A model generated the notes under the pieces. That model made no database searches, was not told the origin of the DNA, and saw only the letters and a program-made list of their open reading frames with translations. Positions 1-9,409 of a stretch of DNA of 64,000 bases are shown piece after piece. Made by a program: the position numbers and the translations under genes. Every line of letters starts with the position of its first letter. The stretch's first letter is position 1. The DNA is from Synechococcus sp. NOUM97013 (GTDB taxonomy: Bacteria > Cyanobacteriota > Cyanobacteriia > PCC-6307 > Cyanobiaceae): assembly GCF_014279815.1 (NCBI RefSeq), contig NZ_CP047941.1, forward strand, positions 2,294,001-2,358,000, given 5' to 3'.

Positions 1-1321
1 CACGATCACTAACAATAAAGTTATTGCCACTCCTAAAAGCAAAACTATTGGCGATAGAAGAGTCATTATCGAGCGCGATATCCAAAATCTTCACCGAAAG
101 AGCCACTTGCCTCTGACGGAGATCCACTTGACGCAAATAACCCTCCGCAATTCTGACCAATCCAGAATCACCCACAAGAGTAATTGCTTGCAACCTGGAA
201 TCTGTAGTAATCACAAGCCCCCGCAAGGGACCAACCGAAGCGCCGAAAGATTCAGCAGTAGTAATCGTTGAACTTTCCTGCGATGTTCGATTACTAATCT
301 CAGCGGTGCCTTGCGAAGCGGGATCCCCAGAAGTCACTCGGATCGTATTCGTAAAATTAACAGTAGCACCAAGATTCCCAAGATACTCAGCAGCTGCTTT
401 TGCGCTGACTTGGTTGAGTCGAATGACCTTCGAAAACTGAGGCCCAAACGTTTTGGAAGCTGCAGCAGGGCCCACCAACAATGTGCGTCCATCAAGCTTG
501 CCCTGCAGCCCCGAAGCCAGCAGAACACCATTCAGCGCACGCGCGTAGCTTTCATCTCGAAAAGCCATCGACACCAAAGCGTCCTGATCGTTTGGGCCTG
601 AATCCGCAGAACTCGCAGTCGGATCCGCCACAAACACAAAGCCATACCCCCCCAAACGCGCCAATGCCATCAGGGCATCCTTCGCAGGCGCGTTATTAAG
701 TGTGAGTGTCACGGGGGGGCCACTGACATTCACAAAGCTGCGGTTCTGCAACACCATCGAACCGACCGCCATATCGCCCAGGGGCGGCGCGACAGCTCTG
801 GGGCGCAGCTGTGGGGCGTAGCGGCTTTGGGGAACGGCCCCAGGCGTTGCAAGATCGAGCTGTCCGACCTGACGCGACGAAGCAACGCGCAAGCCAGAAA
901 ACTGAAGGATCAAAGAGTTCCCGGCAGCGCTCACAACAGGAGCTTGAAGAAGCTGACCACCTTCGGCAGTGACACGCAGGTTGAATTGATCACCAGAACC
1001 ACTGAGGGCGACTCGCTCCAGACCTGCCTGGGGATCTGACAACTGTTGAAGACCTTCTCGAAGCCCCCTTGGGCCCTGGGTCTGCAAACGCCCTTCCCAG
1101 ACCTGGCCATTGAGACGCTGCTGCAGCACCGGCTGCGCACCCACGCCATCGATCACCACCTCCACAGCATCCTGCGTGCGACGGATCTGCAGGGACAGCA
1201 TTCCTTGGGCCATCGCGACTGCGGAGCCGCCCTGGGTTATGCCGTGCAGCAGACCCAAATCACCAGCACTAAGGCCGGCCACCAGCATCAATGCGCTCAG
1301 CCGGGAAAGGTTGCAAGACAT
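1..1321 (-). CDS. pilQ: Type IV pilus secretin PilQ, 3' end cut by window edge
   Basis: This reads open from an ATG at 1321 to the left edge (440 codons) with no stop. The protein begins with a hydrophobic signal-like segment (about residues 5-40), then an AMIN-like beta domain (about 45-150) and a secretin N0/STN-like region with FVNVSGPPVTLTL and ALMALARLGGYGFVFV. An N1-like segment follows with VIRLNQVSAKAAAEYLG. The C-terminal pore domain lies outside the window. PilQ forms the outer-membrane channel through which the pilus leaves the cell. Its place after pilM, pilN and pilO on the same strand, 103 bases behind pilO, supports the call. No pilP gene sits between pilO and pilQ, as is usual in cyanobacteria. 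Confidence 0.88.
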   Translation of the reverse strand, partial: MSCNLSRLSALMLVAGLSAGDLGLLHGITQGGSAVAMAQGMLSLQIRRTQDAVEVVIDGVGAQPVLQQRLNGQVWEGRLQTQGPRGLREGLQQLSDPQAGLERVALSGSGDQFNLRVTAEGGQLLQAPVVSAAGNSLILQFSGLRVASSRQVGQLDLATPGAVPQSRYAPQLRPRAVAPPLGDMAVGSMVLQNRSFVNVSGPPVTLTLNNAPAKDALMALARLGGYGFVFVADPTASSADSGPNDQDALVSMAFRDESYARALNGVLLASGLQGKLDGRTLLVGPAAASKTFGPQFSKVIRLNQVSAKAAAEYLGNLGATVNFTNTIRVTSGDPASQGTAEISNRTSQESSTITTAESFGASVGPLRGLVITTDSRLQAITLVGDSGLVRIAEGYLRQVDLRQRQVALSVKILDIALDNDSSIANSFAFRSGNNFIVSDR

Positions 1322-1424
1322 ACCCGGGGCTGAAACGCCACGCAACTTGGCGGATGGTATCGATCGCGATCGTGGAGAGCCAGCCCTGGCGGCAGAGCTG
1401 ACATCCAACCGTCAGAAGGAAGTG

Positions 1425-2219
1425 TCAGGAAGGCTCTTGCGCTTGAGCCTCCGCGTCGGCCCCTGACACAGAGCCATCCGACCCAGCAGCCTCATCAGAA
1501 CCAACCGCTCCGTCAGAGTCAGCAGCCTTGTCGAAGAAATTCAGGGTGAGCTTCAAGCGCGTGCGCGGTGGGCTGATGGGCCCGGTCTGCTCATCATCGG
1601 CAGGCTCCTGTTGTTCCAACGCCGTGAGCTCCAGATCAACGGGCTGCACCAGCAGCTCCAGTTGTTCCATGCGCCTCAGGAACTGCAGCAAGCCCACATA
1701 GGGCCCATCCACCTGCAACAGCACCGAACTTTTGTCATAGCCACGCGCCTGCAGTGCTCCCGCAGCCCCTCTAGGACCAGAATCACTCTGCGCATCAGCC
1801 CCCGACGGAGACTGGGCGCCTGAGCTCTCGGACTCAGCTATCGGCACAGGCACTGGTTCATAGAGCTTGATCACCACTCCGGTTGCTGCAGCTTCACGAC
1901 TGAGTTGGGCCAGGAAGGTCTCCATAGAGCCGCGGCCAGCGACCAGATCCACCAGCACGGCCTGCTGCAGTTCCAGCTCGGCGAGGCTCGCATCAGTTGA
2001 CTCGAGCTGCCCCGCCAGCAAGGGCAGCGAGTTCCCCTTGTTCTCGAGTTCCACAAGGCGCTGCTTCTGCGCCTGAATGCGGCCCAGCATCGGCAGACCC
2101 ATCAGCACAAAGACCCCACCCGCAAGTGCGCAACCGATCAAGACTGGCGCCAGCAGCAGCACGCGCTCCCGGGTGATCTGAGCTCGCCAGGCCGGCCGAT
2201 CAGGACTGAGGTTGGTCAT
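1425..2219 (-). CDS. pilO: Type IV pilus inner-membrane assembly protein PilO
   Basis: The 264-residue protein has a short cytoplasmic N-terminus, one membrane segment (about residues 18-42, LLLAPVLIGCALAGGVFVLM), a coiled coil (about 45-95) and a periplasmic ferredoxin-like domain. That domain holds the phrase VDGPYVGLLQFLRRMEQL, typical of PilO. The C-terminus is a Ser/Asp/Ala-rich tail (about 225-264). PilO pairs with PilN in the inner-membrane alignment complex of the pilus machine. The start overlaps the pilN stop (ATGA-type), which indicates translational coupling. The call rests on order, topology and that motif; PilO proteins diverge strongly in sequence. Confidence 0.85.
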   Translation of the reverse strand: MTNLSPDRPAWRAQITRERVLLLAPVLIGCALAGGVFVLMGLPMLGRIQAQKQRLVELENKGNSLPLLAGQLESTDASLAELELQQAVLVDLVAGRGSMETFLAQLSREAAATGVVIKLYEPVPVPIAESESSGAQSPSGADAQSDSGPRGAAGALQARGYDKSSVLLQVDGPYVGLLQFLRRMEQLELLVQPVDLELTALEQQEPADDEQTGPISPPRTRLKLTLNFFDKAADSDGAVGSDEAAGSDGSVSGADAEAQAQEPS

Positions 2220-2911
2220 GGCGCCACTCCCTGGCGTTCCAGCAGGCGATAGCGCTGAACCAAGCCCGAGGCCCCCAACTGCTGCAGTTGCTGGATCGAA
2301 GGGCTGCGTTGCGCATCCAGAGCCCAGTCGAGACTGAAGCTGACCGACGGCTGTTCGTCATCCCGGGTCACTTTCACCACATCTACCCCTCCAGGGCGAG
2401 AGATCGGCAAAGCCCCAAGAGTGAGCACCAGAGCATTGATCCGCTCCAGCGGTCCCGGAGCGCCGCCGGCGGCAACCGTTCCTGAAACTTGAATGCGAGC
2501 CCCCTGAACGGACACATCCTCGAGCTGGATGCCCTCCGGTGTGACCCGGCGCAGTTGCTCCAGCAGAGGCGACCCGGAAGGAACAGCCACCAAGGTCTCG
2601 GCAATCTTGAGGTTGTCTTTGCGAAGCGCATCCGCGCGACGCCGGCCCGCGCTGAGACGCGCCTCCAGCGCTTGCAGCTGCTGCTCCACAGGCTCCAGGG
2701 CCTGCAACTGCCGCTTCTGGCGTGATTCAGTCCAATGGAGCAACACAAGCGAAGCCAGCGCAATCAGCAGCCCTGCCGCGCCCACCAGCGAGCCGCGCAG
2801 CAGCAGGAAACGGCTGGAACGCCATGGCGGAAGCTCAGCGGGCAAACCCAGCTCCCGGCGACGCTCCCGCAACAGATTGGGCAGGAACTGCTGCTCAGGA
2901 TTGGCGCTCAT
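2216..2911 (-). CDS. pilN: Type IV pilus inner-membrane assembly protein PilN
   Basis: The 231-residue protein starts with NLLRERRRELGL, close to the conserved PilN N-terminal motif that docks onto PilM. A membrane segment (about residues 36-60) and a coiled coil (about 64-105) follow, then a small periplasmic domain containing LLEQLRRVTPEGIQLEDVSV, a pattern common in PilN/fimbrial-assembly proteins. It overlaps both neighbours by four bases (pilM upstream, pilO downstream), so the three are almost certainly co-translated. Confidence 0.88.
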   Translation of the reverse strand: MSANPEQQFLPNLLRERRRELGLPAELPPWRSSRFLLLRGSLVGAAGLLIALASLVLLHWTESRQKRQLQALEPVEQQLQALEARLSAGRRRADALRKDNLKIAETLVAVPSGSPLLEQLRRVTPEGIQLEDVSVQGARIQVSGTVAAGGAPGPLERINALVLTLGALPISRPGGVDVVKVTRDDEQPSVSFSLDWALDAQRSPSIQQLQQLGASGLVQRYRLLERQGVAP

Positions 2912-3795
2912 ACCACCACCTCCCGGGGGGCGATCAACGCCAGATCCAGCAGCGTCATCTCGGCATCGGAGTGCAGGACACCCAGCTGAGGGTCGTGCTC
3001 AGGAGCCCACTGCCCCTGCCATTGGGGGGACGCGCTCACCCACCACCCCATCCGCTCCTGCGGCTGGCGCCAGGCCTGGACCAGCTCCAGGACCTCCCGC
3101 CGCAGCTCTGGGAGTTCGACAGCTTCGAGCGCGAGATCCACATCCGGACAGCCCCCATCCAGCAACAACAGCCGCCAGCGACCGGCGTGTTCCACCAGCC
3201 AGACCAGTCGCTCTTCGCGATCCCCCCAGGCGCTGGACAGACCCCGGAACGCCGCTGACAGCAACCATTCCGCACGACGCACGGACAGATCAGCGGCGGC
3301 CAGGGTCTCGATCCACGACTGCAGCAACAGACGATCCGTGCCCATCACAAGCGTTCGGTCGTCGTGGGCCAACGGCAGCAGATCGAGATAGCTCTCCTGC
3401 AGCGTCAGCGACCAGCCGAGATCAGGCTGCAACGCCCTCAGAGCGTCCAGATCCCAGGCCTGGCCAGGCTCCGCCACCTGAACCACCCGCCACTGACAGC
3501 TGGGGAGCGGCAACAACAACTCCACGCTGACTCTGGCCGGGATCTGCCCTCGTTCCAGCAGCAGATCCGCAATCGTTTCCCCTAACGCCTGGCGGTCGAG
3601 GGGTTGCCCCATGCGGCAGAGATCCGGAGGCAAGGCCAGCGAAGCGATCTGCCGCTCCCCCTGTGAGGACAAGGCGAGGTGCAGGCTGTCATCCTCCGGA
3701 GCCAGCACCACATGGCTGGGCTCCAGCAACCCCTGCAGCTGCACCATCCAGCCATCGAGGGCGGGGAAACGATCACGCAGGTCAGCCAGCACCAC
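2908..3795 (-). CDS. pilM: Type IV pilus assembly ATPase-like protein PilM (divergent)
   Basis: A 295-residue soluble protein directly upstream of pilN, in the position of the actin-like protein PilM. Sequence similarity to PilM is weak by eye: there are alternating beta/alpha segments such as VVLAPEDDSLHLALSS and LVMGTDRLLLQSWIETL, but the nucleotide-binding motifs are hard to see, so the name rests largely on synteny. PilM is cytoplasmic and binds the PilN N-terminus. The start is GTG at 3795, with a second GTG one codon later. The gene begins 48 bases after pyrD, so the pil genes may be transcribed with rnhA and pyrD. Confidence 0.7.
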   Translation of the reverse strand: MVLADLRDRFPALDGWMVQLQGLLEPSHVVLAPEDDSLHLALSSQGERQIASLALPPDLCRMGQPLDRQALGETIADLLLERGQIPARVSVELLLPLPSCQWRVVQVAEPGQAWDLDALRALQPDLGWSLTLQESYLDLLPLAHDDRTLVMGTDRLLLQSWIETLAAADLSVRRAEWLLSAAFRGLSSAWGDREERLVWLVEHAGRWRLLLLDGGCPDVDLALEAVELPELRREVLELVQAWRQPQERMGWWVSASPQWQGQWAPEHDPQLGVLHSDAEMTLLDLALIAPREVVV

Positions 3796-3843
3796 GATGC
3801 AACTCCGAGCCGGTGAACCCGTGACTTGATCGCAGCGTATCGA

Positions 3844-5022
3844 TTACTGCCAGGGCGCGCCGCTACCCACCGCCTCACGAATGTTGCGGAAGCCATGGCG
3901 ATCCAACTGCTCCAGCAAACCTTCCAGCACCCGCGGCACCAAATCCGGGCCTTCAAAGATCCAGCCGGTGTAGAGCTGTACCAGAGATGCACCCGCAGCG
4001 ATCCGCTCCCAGGCGGCCTCCGGCGTGCTGATTCCACCGACACCCACCAGGGGCAAGGCAGGCCCGGCAGTAGCACGCAGGCGCCGCAACACCTCGAGGG
4101 CCCGTTGCCGGAGTGGATCACCACTGAGACCACCCGCCTCTTCGCGCAGGGTTCGCCCGGTCTGGCTGATCACCCGACGCTCCAGCCCAAGGCGATCAAG
4201 GCTGGTATTCACGGCGATCACGCCGGCCAAGCCTTCCTCATAGGCCAAGCGCGCGATGCCATCGATCGCGTCATCTTCCAGATCCGGCGCGATTTTCACC
4301 AACAGCGGAGGGCAGCCCGGCAGCCGGCGCAACCGTTCCACCAAGCGGCGTAGCTGGGTGGCGTCCTGCAGATCCCGAAGCCCCGGGGTGTTCGGTGAAC
4401 TGACATTGATCACCGCATAGTCGGCCAGGGGAGCCAGCAGCTCCAGCGATGAGGCGTAGTCATCGGGCGCCAGCTCCAGCGGCGTGACTTTGGATTTGCC
4501 CAGATTGATGCCGAGCACCGCTGGCCGCTGGCCGCGCGGCGGCAGCGCCTGACGCTCCAACGTGCGAAGCATCACTTCCGCACCGTTGTTGTTGAAGCCC
4601 ATCCGGTTGAGCGCCGCCCGCTCATCGGCCAGGCGGAATAGCCGCGGCCGCGGATTGCCGGGCTGGGCATGCCAGGTGACGGTGCCCACCTCAGCAAAGC
4701 CAAATCCGAAACGATCCCAGACCCCCGCTGCAACACCGTTCTTGTCAAATCCGGCGGCCAAACCGACGGGATTGCTGAAGCGACAACCGAACAGCACCTG
4801 CTCAAGACGCAGATCACGGCGTTGGAGCTCCGCACCAACACCATCCAAGACACCCGACAGCCCAGGCCACTGCCGGCGAAGACTGAGCTGAGCGAGGGCC
4901 TGCAGCGCTGCACGGCTGAGCTGCTCGGCATCCACACCTTCATCCTTGGCCAGCACGGGACCAAGCCAGCGCCGATAAAAACCTGCGGTGCTCATGACCG
5001 CGGAGGCTGACGGCTCAGCCAT
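3844..5022 (-). CDS. pyrD: Dihydroorotate dehydrogenase (quinone), class 2
   Basis: This 392-residue enzyme oxidises dihydroorotate to orotate in pyrimidine synthesis, passing electrons to membrane quinone through FMN. Visible motifs are [35 protein letters not shown] (with the class 2 catalytic serine), [17 protein letters not shown] and the FMN-phosphate loop VGVGGI followed by LVQLYTG. The N-terminal helical extension (about residues 12-60) is the membrane-binding part of class 2 enzymes. I chose the ATG at 5022 because GAGGAA lies just upstream; it overlaps the end of rnhA by eight bases. An ATG at 4995 also exists but has no visible ribosome site. Confidence 0.95.
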   Translation of the reverse strand: MAEPSASAVMSTAGFYRRWLGPVLAKDEGVDAEQLSRAALQALAQLSLRRQWPGLSGVLDGVGAELQRRDLRLEQVLFGCRFSNPVGLAAGFDKNGVAAGVWDRFGFGFAEVGTVTWHAQPGNPRPRLFRLADERAALNRMGFNNNGAEVMLRTLERQALPPRGQRPAVLGINLGKSKVTPLELAPDDYASSLELLAPLADYAVINVSSPNTPGLRDLQDATQLRRLVERLRRLPGCPPLLVKIAPDLEDDAIDGIARLAYEEGLAGVIAVNTSLDRLGLERRVISQTGRTLREEAGGLSGDPLRQRALEVLRRLRATAGPALPLVGVGGISTPEAAWERIAAGASLVQLYTGWIFEGPDLVPRVLEGLLEQLDRHGFRNIREAVGSGAPWQ

Positions 5023-5803
5023 CGGCATTCCTCGACTGTGTTGATCCTGCCTCGGCACGGCGCAACCGCCAGCGATCGCCATCCGTTGGCTCCACCAGCC
5101 AGTCGCGCCAGCGCCAGATGTCCTGACGCTCCGCCAGACGCGTAAGTGGTTGCTCCACCAGCTGGGCCAGCTCCACGGCCGACAGGGCAAAGCCACCCTC
5201 CGCAAGACGATCGGCCAATTCCAGACGCGTCAGCAACTGCTGCAACGCTGCTGGAGCCGGCGCATCGGCAGGGGGCAGATCAACAGAAGGCCGATCAACA
5301 GCCTTGGTTGGCCTGGATCGACTCCCCTGCTTCAGGCGCGGCGCGGTGCCCTTGGAGTAGGCGACGGCGATCTGATCCACACGATCGTTATCGGGATCAC
5401 CGCTATGGCCTTTCACGTAACGCAGCGGCACGTCTGCGAGGCGCGCCTGATCGAGAGCCTGCCAGAGATCCTGGTTGAGCACCGGTTTGCCAGCGGCCGT
5501 TTTCCATCCCTTGCGCTTCCACCCAGCCATCCAGGAACCGAGGCCATCAATCAGATATTTGCTGTCGGTGCGCAGCACCAGATCGGGGTGACGGGGAAGC
5601 TCCGCCAATCGCTCCAACATCGCCAGGGCCGCCTGGAGCTCCATGCGGTTGTTGGTCGTGGCCGAGTCGGCGCCGCCGAACTCTTCCACACTGCCGTCTT
5701 CAAAGCGAATCAAGGCGCCCCAGCCTCCTGGACCTGGGTTGCCGCTGCATGCTCCGTCGGTGGCGGCAGCCACGACACGACCTCTGCCATCGGCCTTAGC
5801 CAT
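5015..5803 (-). CDS. rnhA: Ribonuclease HI with C-terminal extension
   Basis: RNase HI removes RNA from RNA-DNA hybrids. The first ~150 residues form the catalytic domain, with D16 ([16 protein letters not shown]), E55 (NNRMEL), D80 ([11 protein letters not shown]), H134 (VKGHSG) and D144, matching the DEDD site and its helper histidine. At 262 residues it is about 100 longer than the classic enzyme. The tail (about 155-262) is a Pro/Ala linker followed by a helical segment ending in a Trp/Arg-rich stretch, which I cannot assign. It overlaps pyrD downstream and starts 60 bases from the divergent DUF3747 gene. Confidence 0.94.
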   Translation of the reverse strand: MAKADGRGRVVAAATDGACSGNPGPGGWGALIRFEDGSVEEFGGADSATTNNRMELQAALAMLERLAELPRHPDLVLRTDSKYLIDGLGSWMAGWKRKGWKTAAGKPVLNQDLWQALDQARLADVPLRYVKGHSGDPDNDRVDQIAVAYSKGTAPRLKQGSRSRPTKAVDRPSVDLPPADAPAPAALQQLLTRLELADRLAEGGFALSAVELAQLVEQPLTRLAERQDIWRWRDWLVEPTDGDRWRLRRAEAGSTQSRNADG

Positions 5804-5862
5804 TGATCACGCCACCCCTTCTCGGTACAACTCGGTTCTTCGACACCCAGGAGGTCTGGGCC

Positions 5863-6564
5863 ATGGGCCGAACCTACTTCCGCAGAGCTGCGCTGGGTGC
5901 TGCGGCGCTGGGATTGACGGTGGCGGCCGGCAGCCTCCCCGGCTGGACACGTGCCCTCTTCGACAGCCGCCCTCTTCAACAGGAACGCTTCGCGATCTTG
6001 GCCCAACCGGTGGGCCAGGATCGCTGGAAACTGCTGGTGCTGGAGCAGATCAAGGCGCGCCCTCTCTGCTGGGAGGAGCGCCGCGATGGCTTGATGAATC
6101 CTTCGCTGAATACTTTCGATTTCACCGGAATCTGCAGCCGGTATCTCGACAGCAATGGCTACTCGCTGCGCACGTCAGGAGCGGACGCCGATCGACGTTT
6201 CCGCCTGCGCCTCAACCAAAGCCGCAATGGCCTCAGCCTCCAGGCCATGGATCCCGACCGAGGCAGTGCCATCACCGTGGCCCGGGCCAGCAATGTTCGA
6301 CGCGACAAAAATGCCTTTGTGAAGCTGACACTGGAGCCCGGCTGGTCGCTTGAGCGTCGGGTGTACCAAGGGCGGACTCTCAGTCACGTCTACTTCGCCA
6401 ATGCCCAGCCGATCCAGACGTTGATAGCCGCCAATCAGGCCTCAGGACGCCGGGCGACAGGCTTCACCGCCAGTCTTCCTCCAATGCCGTCGCGACCTTC
6501 ACAATCCAACCTGGGAATGCAACGGGGGCCCATCCGCCTGCAGGTCATTCCCTATCGGCCCTAA
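5863..6564 (+). CDS. Secreted DUF3747 family protein
   Basis: The 233-residue protein matches the cyanobacterial DUF3747 pattern: a signal peptide (about residues 5-28, ending near GSLPGWTRA), then ALFDSRPLQQERFAILAQPV, a cysteine in RPLCWEE, LNTFDFTGICSRYLDSNGYS, and a late segment with VYFANAQPIQTLIAAN. Function is unknown; such proteins are predicted to be exported. The ATG at 5863 is chosen because AGGAGG lies nine bases upstream and the signal peptide starts directly after it. The gene is followed by a hairpin with a T run. Confidence 0.8.
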   Translation: MGRTYFRRAALGAAALGLTVAAGSLPGWTRALFDSRPLQQERFAILAQPVGQDRWKLLVLEQIKARPLCWEERRDGLMNPSLNTFDFTGICSRYLDSNGYSLRTSGADADRRFRLRLNQSRNGLSLQAMDPDRGSAITVARASNVRRDKNAFVKLTLEPGWSLERRVYQGRTLSHVYFANAQPIQTLIAANQASGRRATGFTASLPPMPSRPSQSNLGMQRGPIRLQVIPYRP

Positions 6565-6583
6565 CCAGGGACAGTTGAAAATT

Positions 6584-6620
6584 CGCCCAGCTTCAGACAC
6601 AACCCTGGGTGGCGTTTTTT
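6584..6620 (+). terminator. Probable intrinsic terminator of the DUF3747 gene
   Basis: CGCCCAG (6584-6590) faces an imperfect complement within CTGGGTGGCG (6605-6614), followed by six T. The stem is imperfect, so this is only a likely terminator. Confidence 0.5.
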
Positions 6621-6700
6621 ATTTTGTGGATGTGTGAGGAGTGCTGAGCGCCTCTCCAGGGTCGAAACAAGGACAGACTCCTGAAAAGCGCTTCATCTCA

Positions 6701-6728
6701 AAAGCTCCGCCTTCGGCGGAGCTTTTTT
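6701..6728 (+). terminator. Strong hairpin with T run
   Basis: AAAGCTCCGCC and GGCGGAGCTTT form an 11-bp stem around a TTC loop, followed by further T. The flanking A run on the left also makes it usable for minus-strand transcripts leaving rplL. Confidence 0.8.
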
Positions 6729-6737
6729 ATGCGTCAC

Positions 6738-6762
6738 AAAAAAAGCCGACCCGAAGGTCGGC
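6738..6762 (-). terminator. Intrinsic terminator of the rplJ-rplL operon
   Basis: GCCGACC and GGTCGGC pair around CGAA. On the minus strand the stem is followed by seven T, 49 bases after the rplL stop. This is a textbook rho-independent terminator. Confidence 0.88.
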
Positions 6763-6810
6763 CGAGTGAATGGACAGTGGACAGCAGACGATGCTGCTGT
6801 CCTGACGCGA

Positions 6811-7203
6811 TCACTTGAGGGTGACCTTGCCGCCTGCCTCTTCGATGGCCTTTTTGAGGGCCTCGGCGTCGTCCTTGGACGCACCTTCTTTGATGGTCTT
6901 GGGTGCAGCCTCGACCATGGCCTTGGCATCGCCCAGGCCCAGACCGGTGGCTTCGCGCACGGCTTTGAGGACCTTGATCTTGGCGGAAGCTTCGAAGCTT
7001 TCCAGCACAACATCAAATTCGGTCTTCTCTTCAGCGGCTTCACCACCACCGGCACCAGCAGCGCCAGGAGCAGCCATCACCACACCAGCGGAAGCGGCAG
7101 CAGACACACCGAAGGCCTCTTCGATCTGCTTAACAAGCTCGGAAGCTTCAAGCAGAGAAAGAGACTTCAGCGATTCGAGAATTTCGTCGGTTTTTGCAGA
7201 CAT
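6811..7203 (-). CDS. rplL: 50S ribosomal protein L7/L12
   Basis: The 130-residue stalk protein shows the N-terminal dimerisation helix (about 1-35, [20 protein letters not shown]), an Ala/Gly-rich hinge (about 38-55) and the C-terminal factor-binding domain with [20 protein letters not shown] and EAPKTIKEG-like segments. It binds in multiple copies to L10 and recruits translation GTPases. It is the last gene of the operon, 47 bases after rplJ, with a terminator downstream. Confidence 0.98.
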   Translation of the reverse strand: MSAKTDEILESLKSLSLLEASELVKQIEEAFGVSAAASAGVVMAAPGAAGAGGGEAAEEKTEFDVVLESFEASAKIKVLKAVREATGLGLGDAKAMVEAAPKTIKEGASKDDAEALKKAIEEAGGKVTLK

Positions 7204-7250
7204 GGTTGGGAATCAGCAACAGATCAGATAGACAGTCAGGTCGAAGACGT

Positions 7251-7778
7251 TCAGCTTTCGCCGGATTCGGCGTGCTGTTTGAGCGCCCGAGCAAGACCGG
7301 AGGGAACCTCGTTGATGCCCACAGCCACCTTGGTGGCGACGGCATTGATGGAACCGGCGATCTGGGCCATGAGCACTTCCTTGGTGGGAAGGTCACCGAT
7401 GGCTTTGATCTCGTCCTGAGACAGGAGCTTGCCTTCAAAGAGGCCGCCCTTGGTTTCGGACTTCTTGGTTTCCTTCTGGAAGGCCTGAACAGCCTTCACG
7501 GCGCCGCCGACATCGCCCTTAACCAGGACGAAGGCGTTGGTTCCGCTCAGAAGAGAATCGAGGTTGGACCAAGCACTGTCACCATCGATGGCACGACGCA
7601 TCAAGGTGTTTTTGGTCACCTTGCAAACGCCGTTGCTGGACTGCAGACGTGTCCGCAGATCAGACATTTCCTTGATGGAAAGACCCTGGTAATCCAGGAC
7701 CAGTGCCATTTCGGCCTCACCGAGGAGCTGCTTGAGCTCTTCGACGATCTGTTGCTTGCTCTCCAGAGTGCGGCCCAT
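7251..7778 (-). CDS. rplJ: 50S ribosomal protein L10
   Basis: The 175-residue protein begins [17 protein letters not shown] and contains [16 protein letters not shown] and NTLMRRAID, characteristic of L10. It anchors L7/L12 dimers to the ribosome. The ATG at 7778 is preferred over an in-frame start 30 codons upstream, because that extension (with [13 protein letters not shown]) is not L10-like and lies in the expected regulatory leader. A long untranslated leader and a terminator-like hairpin separate it from rplA. Confidence 0.97.
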   Translation of the reverse strand: MGRTLESKQQIVEELKQLLGEAEMALVLDYQGLSIKEMSDLRTRLQSSNGVCKVTKNTLMRRAIDGDSAWSNLDSLLSGTNAFVLVKGDVGGAVKAVQAFQKETKKSETKGGLFEGKLLSQDEIKAIGDLPTKEVLMAQIAGSINAVATKVAVGINEVPSGLARALKQHAESGES

Positions 7779-8004
7779 AGGAATTGGATCGGATCGGGGG
7801 AACAAGCTGGACACACGGCCGATCAGCGCTCCCGAAGGAGACGAGGCCGCGTGTCGATCCAATCCCATGAGGGAGAAAAATCGTCGCGTCTGCCTCGGCA
7901 GGATTTATGACTCGAATCAATTCAAGGAATTGATCAAGACAACCCGCTGTCTCAGGCCGGGCGCGTGCCCGTTGTCTGGCTTTCGCCAGCTCTTGAACAT
8001 ACAA
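7779..8004 (-). promoter_or_regulatory. Probable L10 leader (autoregulatory mRNA leader of rplJL)
   Basis: About 226 bases lie between a terminator-like hairpin after rplA and the rplJ start. The stretch holds several short hairpins on the minus strand, including GCTGGCGAAAGCCAG near its start and an AATTCCTTGAATT segment. In many bacteria this position carries a leader bound by the L10-L12 complex. I infer the role from position; the consensus structure was not verified. Confidence 0.42.
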
Positions 8005-8028
8005 CAAAGCCCCCACCGAAGTGAGGGC
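8005..8028 (-). terminator. Terminator or attenuator hairpin between rplA and rplJ
   Basis: On the minus strand GCCCTCAC and GTGGGGGC pair around TTCG, followed by TTTGTTGT. The short, broken T run suggests partial termination, which would reset expression between the rplKA and rplJL parts of the operon. Confidence 0.55.
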
Positions 8029-8086
8029 CTTGAAGTGTGATGCACCGTGATGTGACTCACAGTGCATGACGGATGGCGAACTTGAA

Positions 8087-8794
8087 TCAGCCGTCCTGAT
8101 TGATGTCCTGCAGAGCAGCGAAATCAACCTCGACCGAAGGGCCCATGGTGGAGGTCACGTACAGGCTCTTCCAGTAACGACCTTTGGCACCACTGGGCTT
8201 GTTGCGATCGATCGTTTCTTGAAGGGTCTTCAGATTGTCGAGCAACTTGGCAGCGTCGAAGCTGGCCTTGCCGAAACGCACGTGGACGATGCCGGTGCGG
8301 TCCGCACGGAATTCCAGTTTTCCGGCCTTGAATTCGTTGATGGCGGAAGCCAGATCGGTGGTGACGGTGCCGGCCTTGGGATTCGGCATCAGACCACGAG
8401 GACCAAGCACCCGGCCCAGCTTGGCCACCTTGGGCATCATGTCCGGGGTGGCGATCAGCAGGTCGAAATTCATTTCGCCTTTGCTGATGGCCTCAACCAG
8501 ATCTTCATCGCCGGCGAGCTCGGCACCAGCGGCTTTGGCCTCAGCCACTTTTTCACCGCGGGTGACCACAGCGATGCGAACGGTCTGACCGGTGCCATGG
8601 GGCAGCGCCACAGTCGTGCGCAGCTGCTGGTCGGTGTATTTGGGGTCGATCCCCAGGCGCACGTGCGCCTCCATGGTTTCGTCGAACTTGGCGTTGGCGT
8701 TGTCCTTCACCAGCTGAATGGCTTCGAGCGGCTCATAGGCGCGCTCTTCAACCTTGGTGACGAGGCTGGCCAGGCGTTTTGAAAGTTTTGGCAT
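8087..8794 (-). CDS. rplA: 50S ribosomal protein L1
   Basis: The 235-residue protein contains [43 protein letters not shown] and [13 protein letters not shown], signature segments of L1. It binds 23S rRNA at the mobile L1 stalk and often represses its own rplKA mRNA. It lies 80 bases after rplK on the same strand. Confidence 0.98.
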   Translation of the reverse strand: MPKLSKRLASLVTKVEERAYEPLEAIQLVKDNANAKFDETMEAHVRLGIDPKYTDQQLRTTVALPHGTGQTVRIAVVTRGEKVAEAKAAGAELAGDEDLVEAISKGEMNFDLLIATPDMMPKVAKLGRVLGPRGLMPNPKAGTVTTDLASAINEFKAGKLEFRADRTGIVHVRFGKASFDAAKLLDNLKTLQETIDRNKPSGAKGRYWKSLYVTSTMGPSVEVDFAALQDINQDG

Positions 8795-8874
8795 GGCTTG
8801 GATGGGGTTCAGGCGACCGCGAGGTCTCCCCCGAAAAGGAATCAGAAGTGGAATGAGAGCTGGCGCACGTGGCG

Positions 8875-9300
8875 TCAGTCGCTGATGGCGACGCCCATGT
8901 TGCGGGCGGTGCCTTCGATGATGCGCATGGCCGACTCAACGCTGGTGCAGTTGAGATCGGGCAGCTTGGTCTTGGCGATCTCCTCGAGTTGGGAGCGGTT
9001 GATGGAGCCGACGCTTCCCTTGGCGGACTCACCGGAACCCTTAGCGATACCGGCTGCCTTGGTGATCAGCACCGACGCGGGAGGCGTCTTGGTGATGAAG
9101 GTGAAGCTGCGGTCTTCGAAGACCGAGATCTCCACCGGGATCACGAACCCGGCCTTGTCCTGGGTGCGAGCGTTGTACTCCTTGCAGAACGCCATGATGT
9201 TGACCCCGTGCTGACCGAGGGCAGGGCCCACGGGCGGTGCAGGGTTGGCTTTGCCGGCCTGAAGGGCCAGCTTGATCACAGCTACGACTTTCTTGGCCAT
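8875..9300 (-). CDS. rplK: 50S ribosomal protein L11
   Basis: The 141-residue protein has the L11 N-terminal proline-rich segment ([20 protein letters not shown]) and a C-terminal rRNA-binding domain with [15 protein letters not shown] and GTARNMGV. It forms the GTPase-associated centre. Length is normal. It follows nusG by 109 bases. Confidence 0.98.
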   Translation of the reverse strand: MAKKVVAVIKLALQAGKANPAPPVGPALGQHGVNIMAFCKEYNARTQDKAGFVIPVEISVFEDRSFTFITKTPPASVLITKAAGIAKGSGESAKGSVGSINRSQLEEIAKTKLPDLNCTSVESAMRIIEGTARNMGVAISD

Positions 9301-9409
9301 CGGCGGACGGAGTTGAACATCTGCGGATCACCTGACCCTCGGGGCAGGTGCGGCGGGATGGAAACCATCCCAAAGGCCGCCCTCCGCAGGGAGACGGCCG
9401 CCGCCAGCA

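Noticed and set aside
2529-3530. 333-codon open frame on the plus strand
   Set aside because: It lies opposite pilN and pilM, is Arg/Pro/Ala-rich and has no domain; it is a GC-rich shadow.
8046-8061. CGTGATGTGACTCACA, a nine-of-ten match to the Crp box, between rplA and rplJ
   Set aside because: It is part of a longer 11-bp hairpin in which the mismatch is a G-U pair in RNA, next to a terminator-like hairpin in a ribosomal operon. An RNA structure explains it better.
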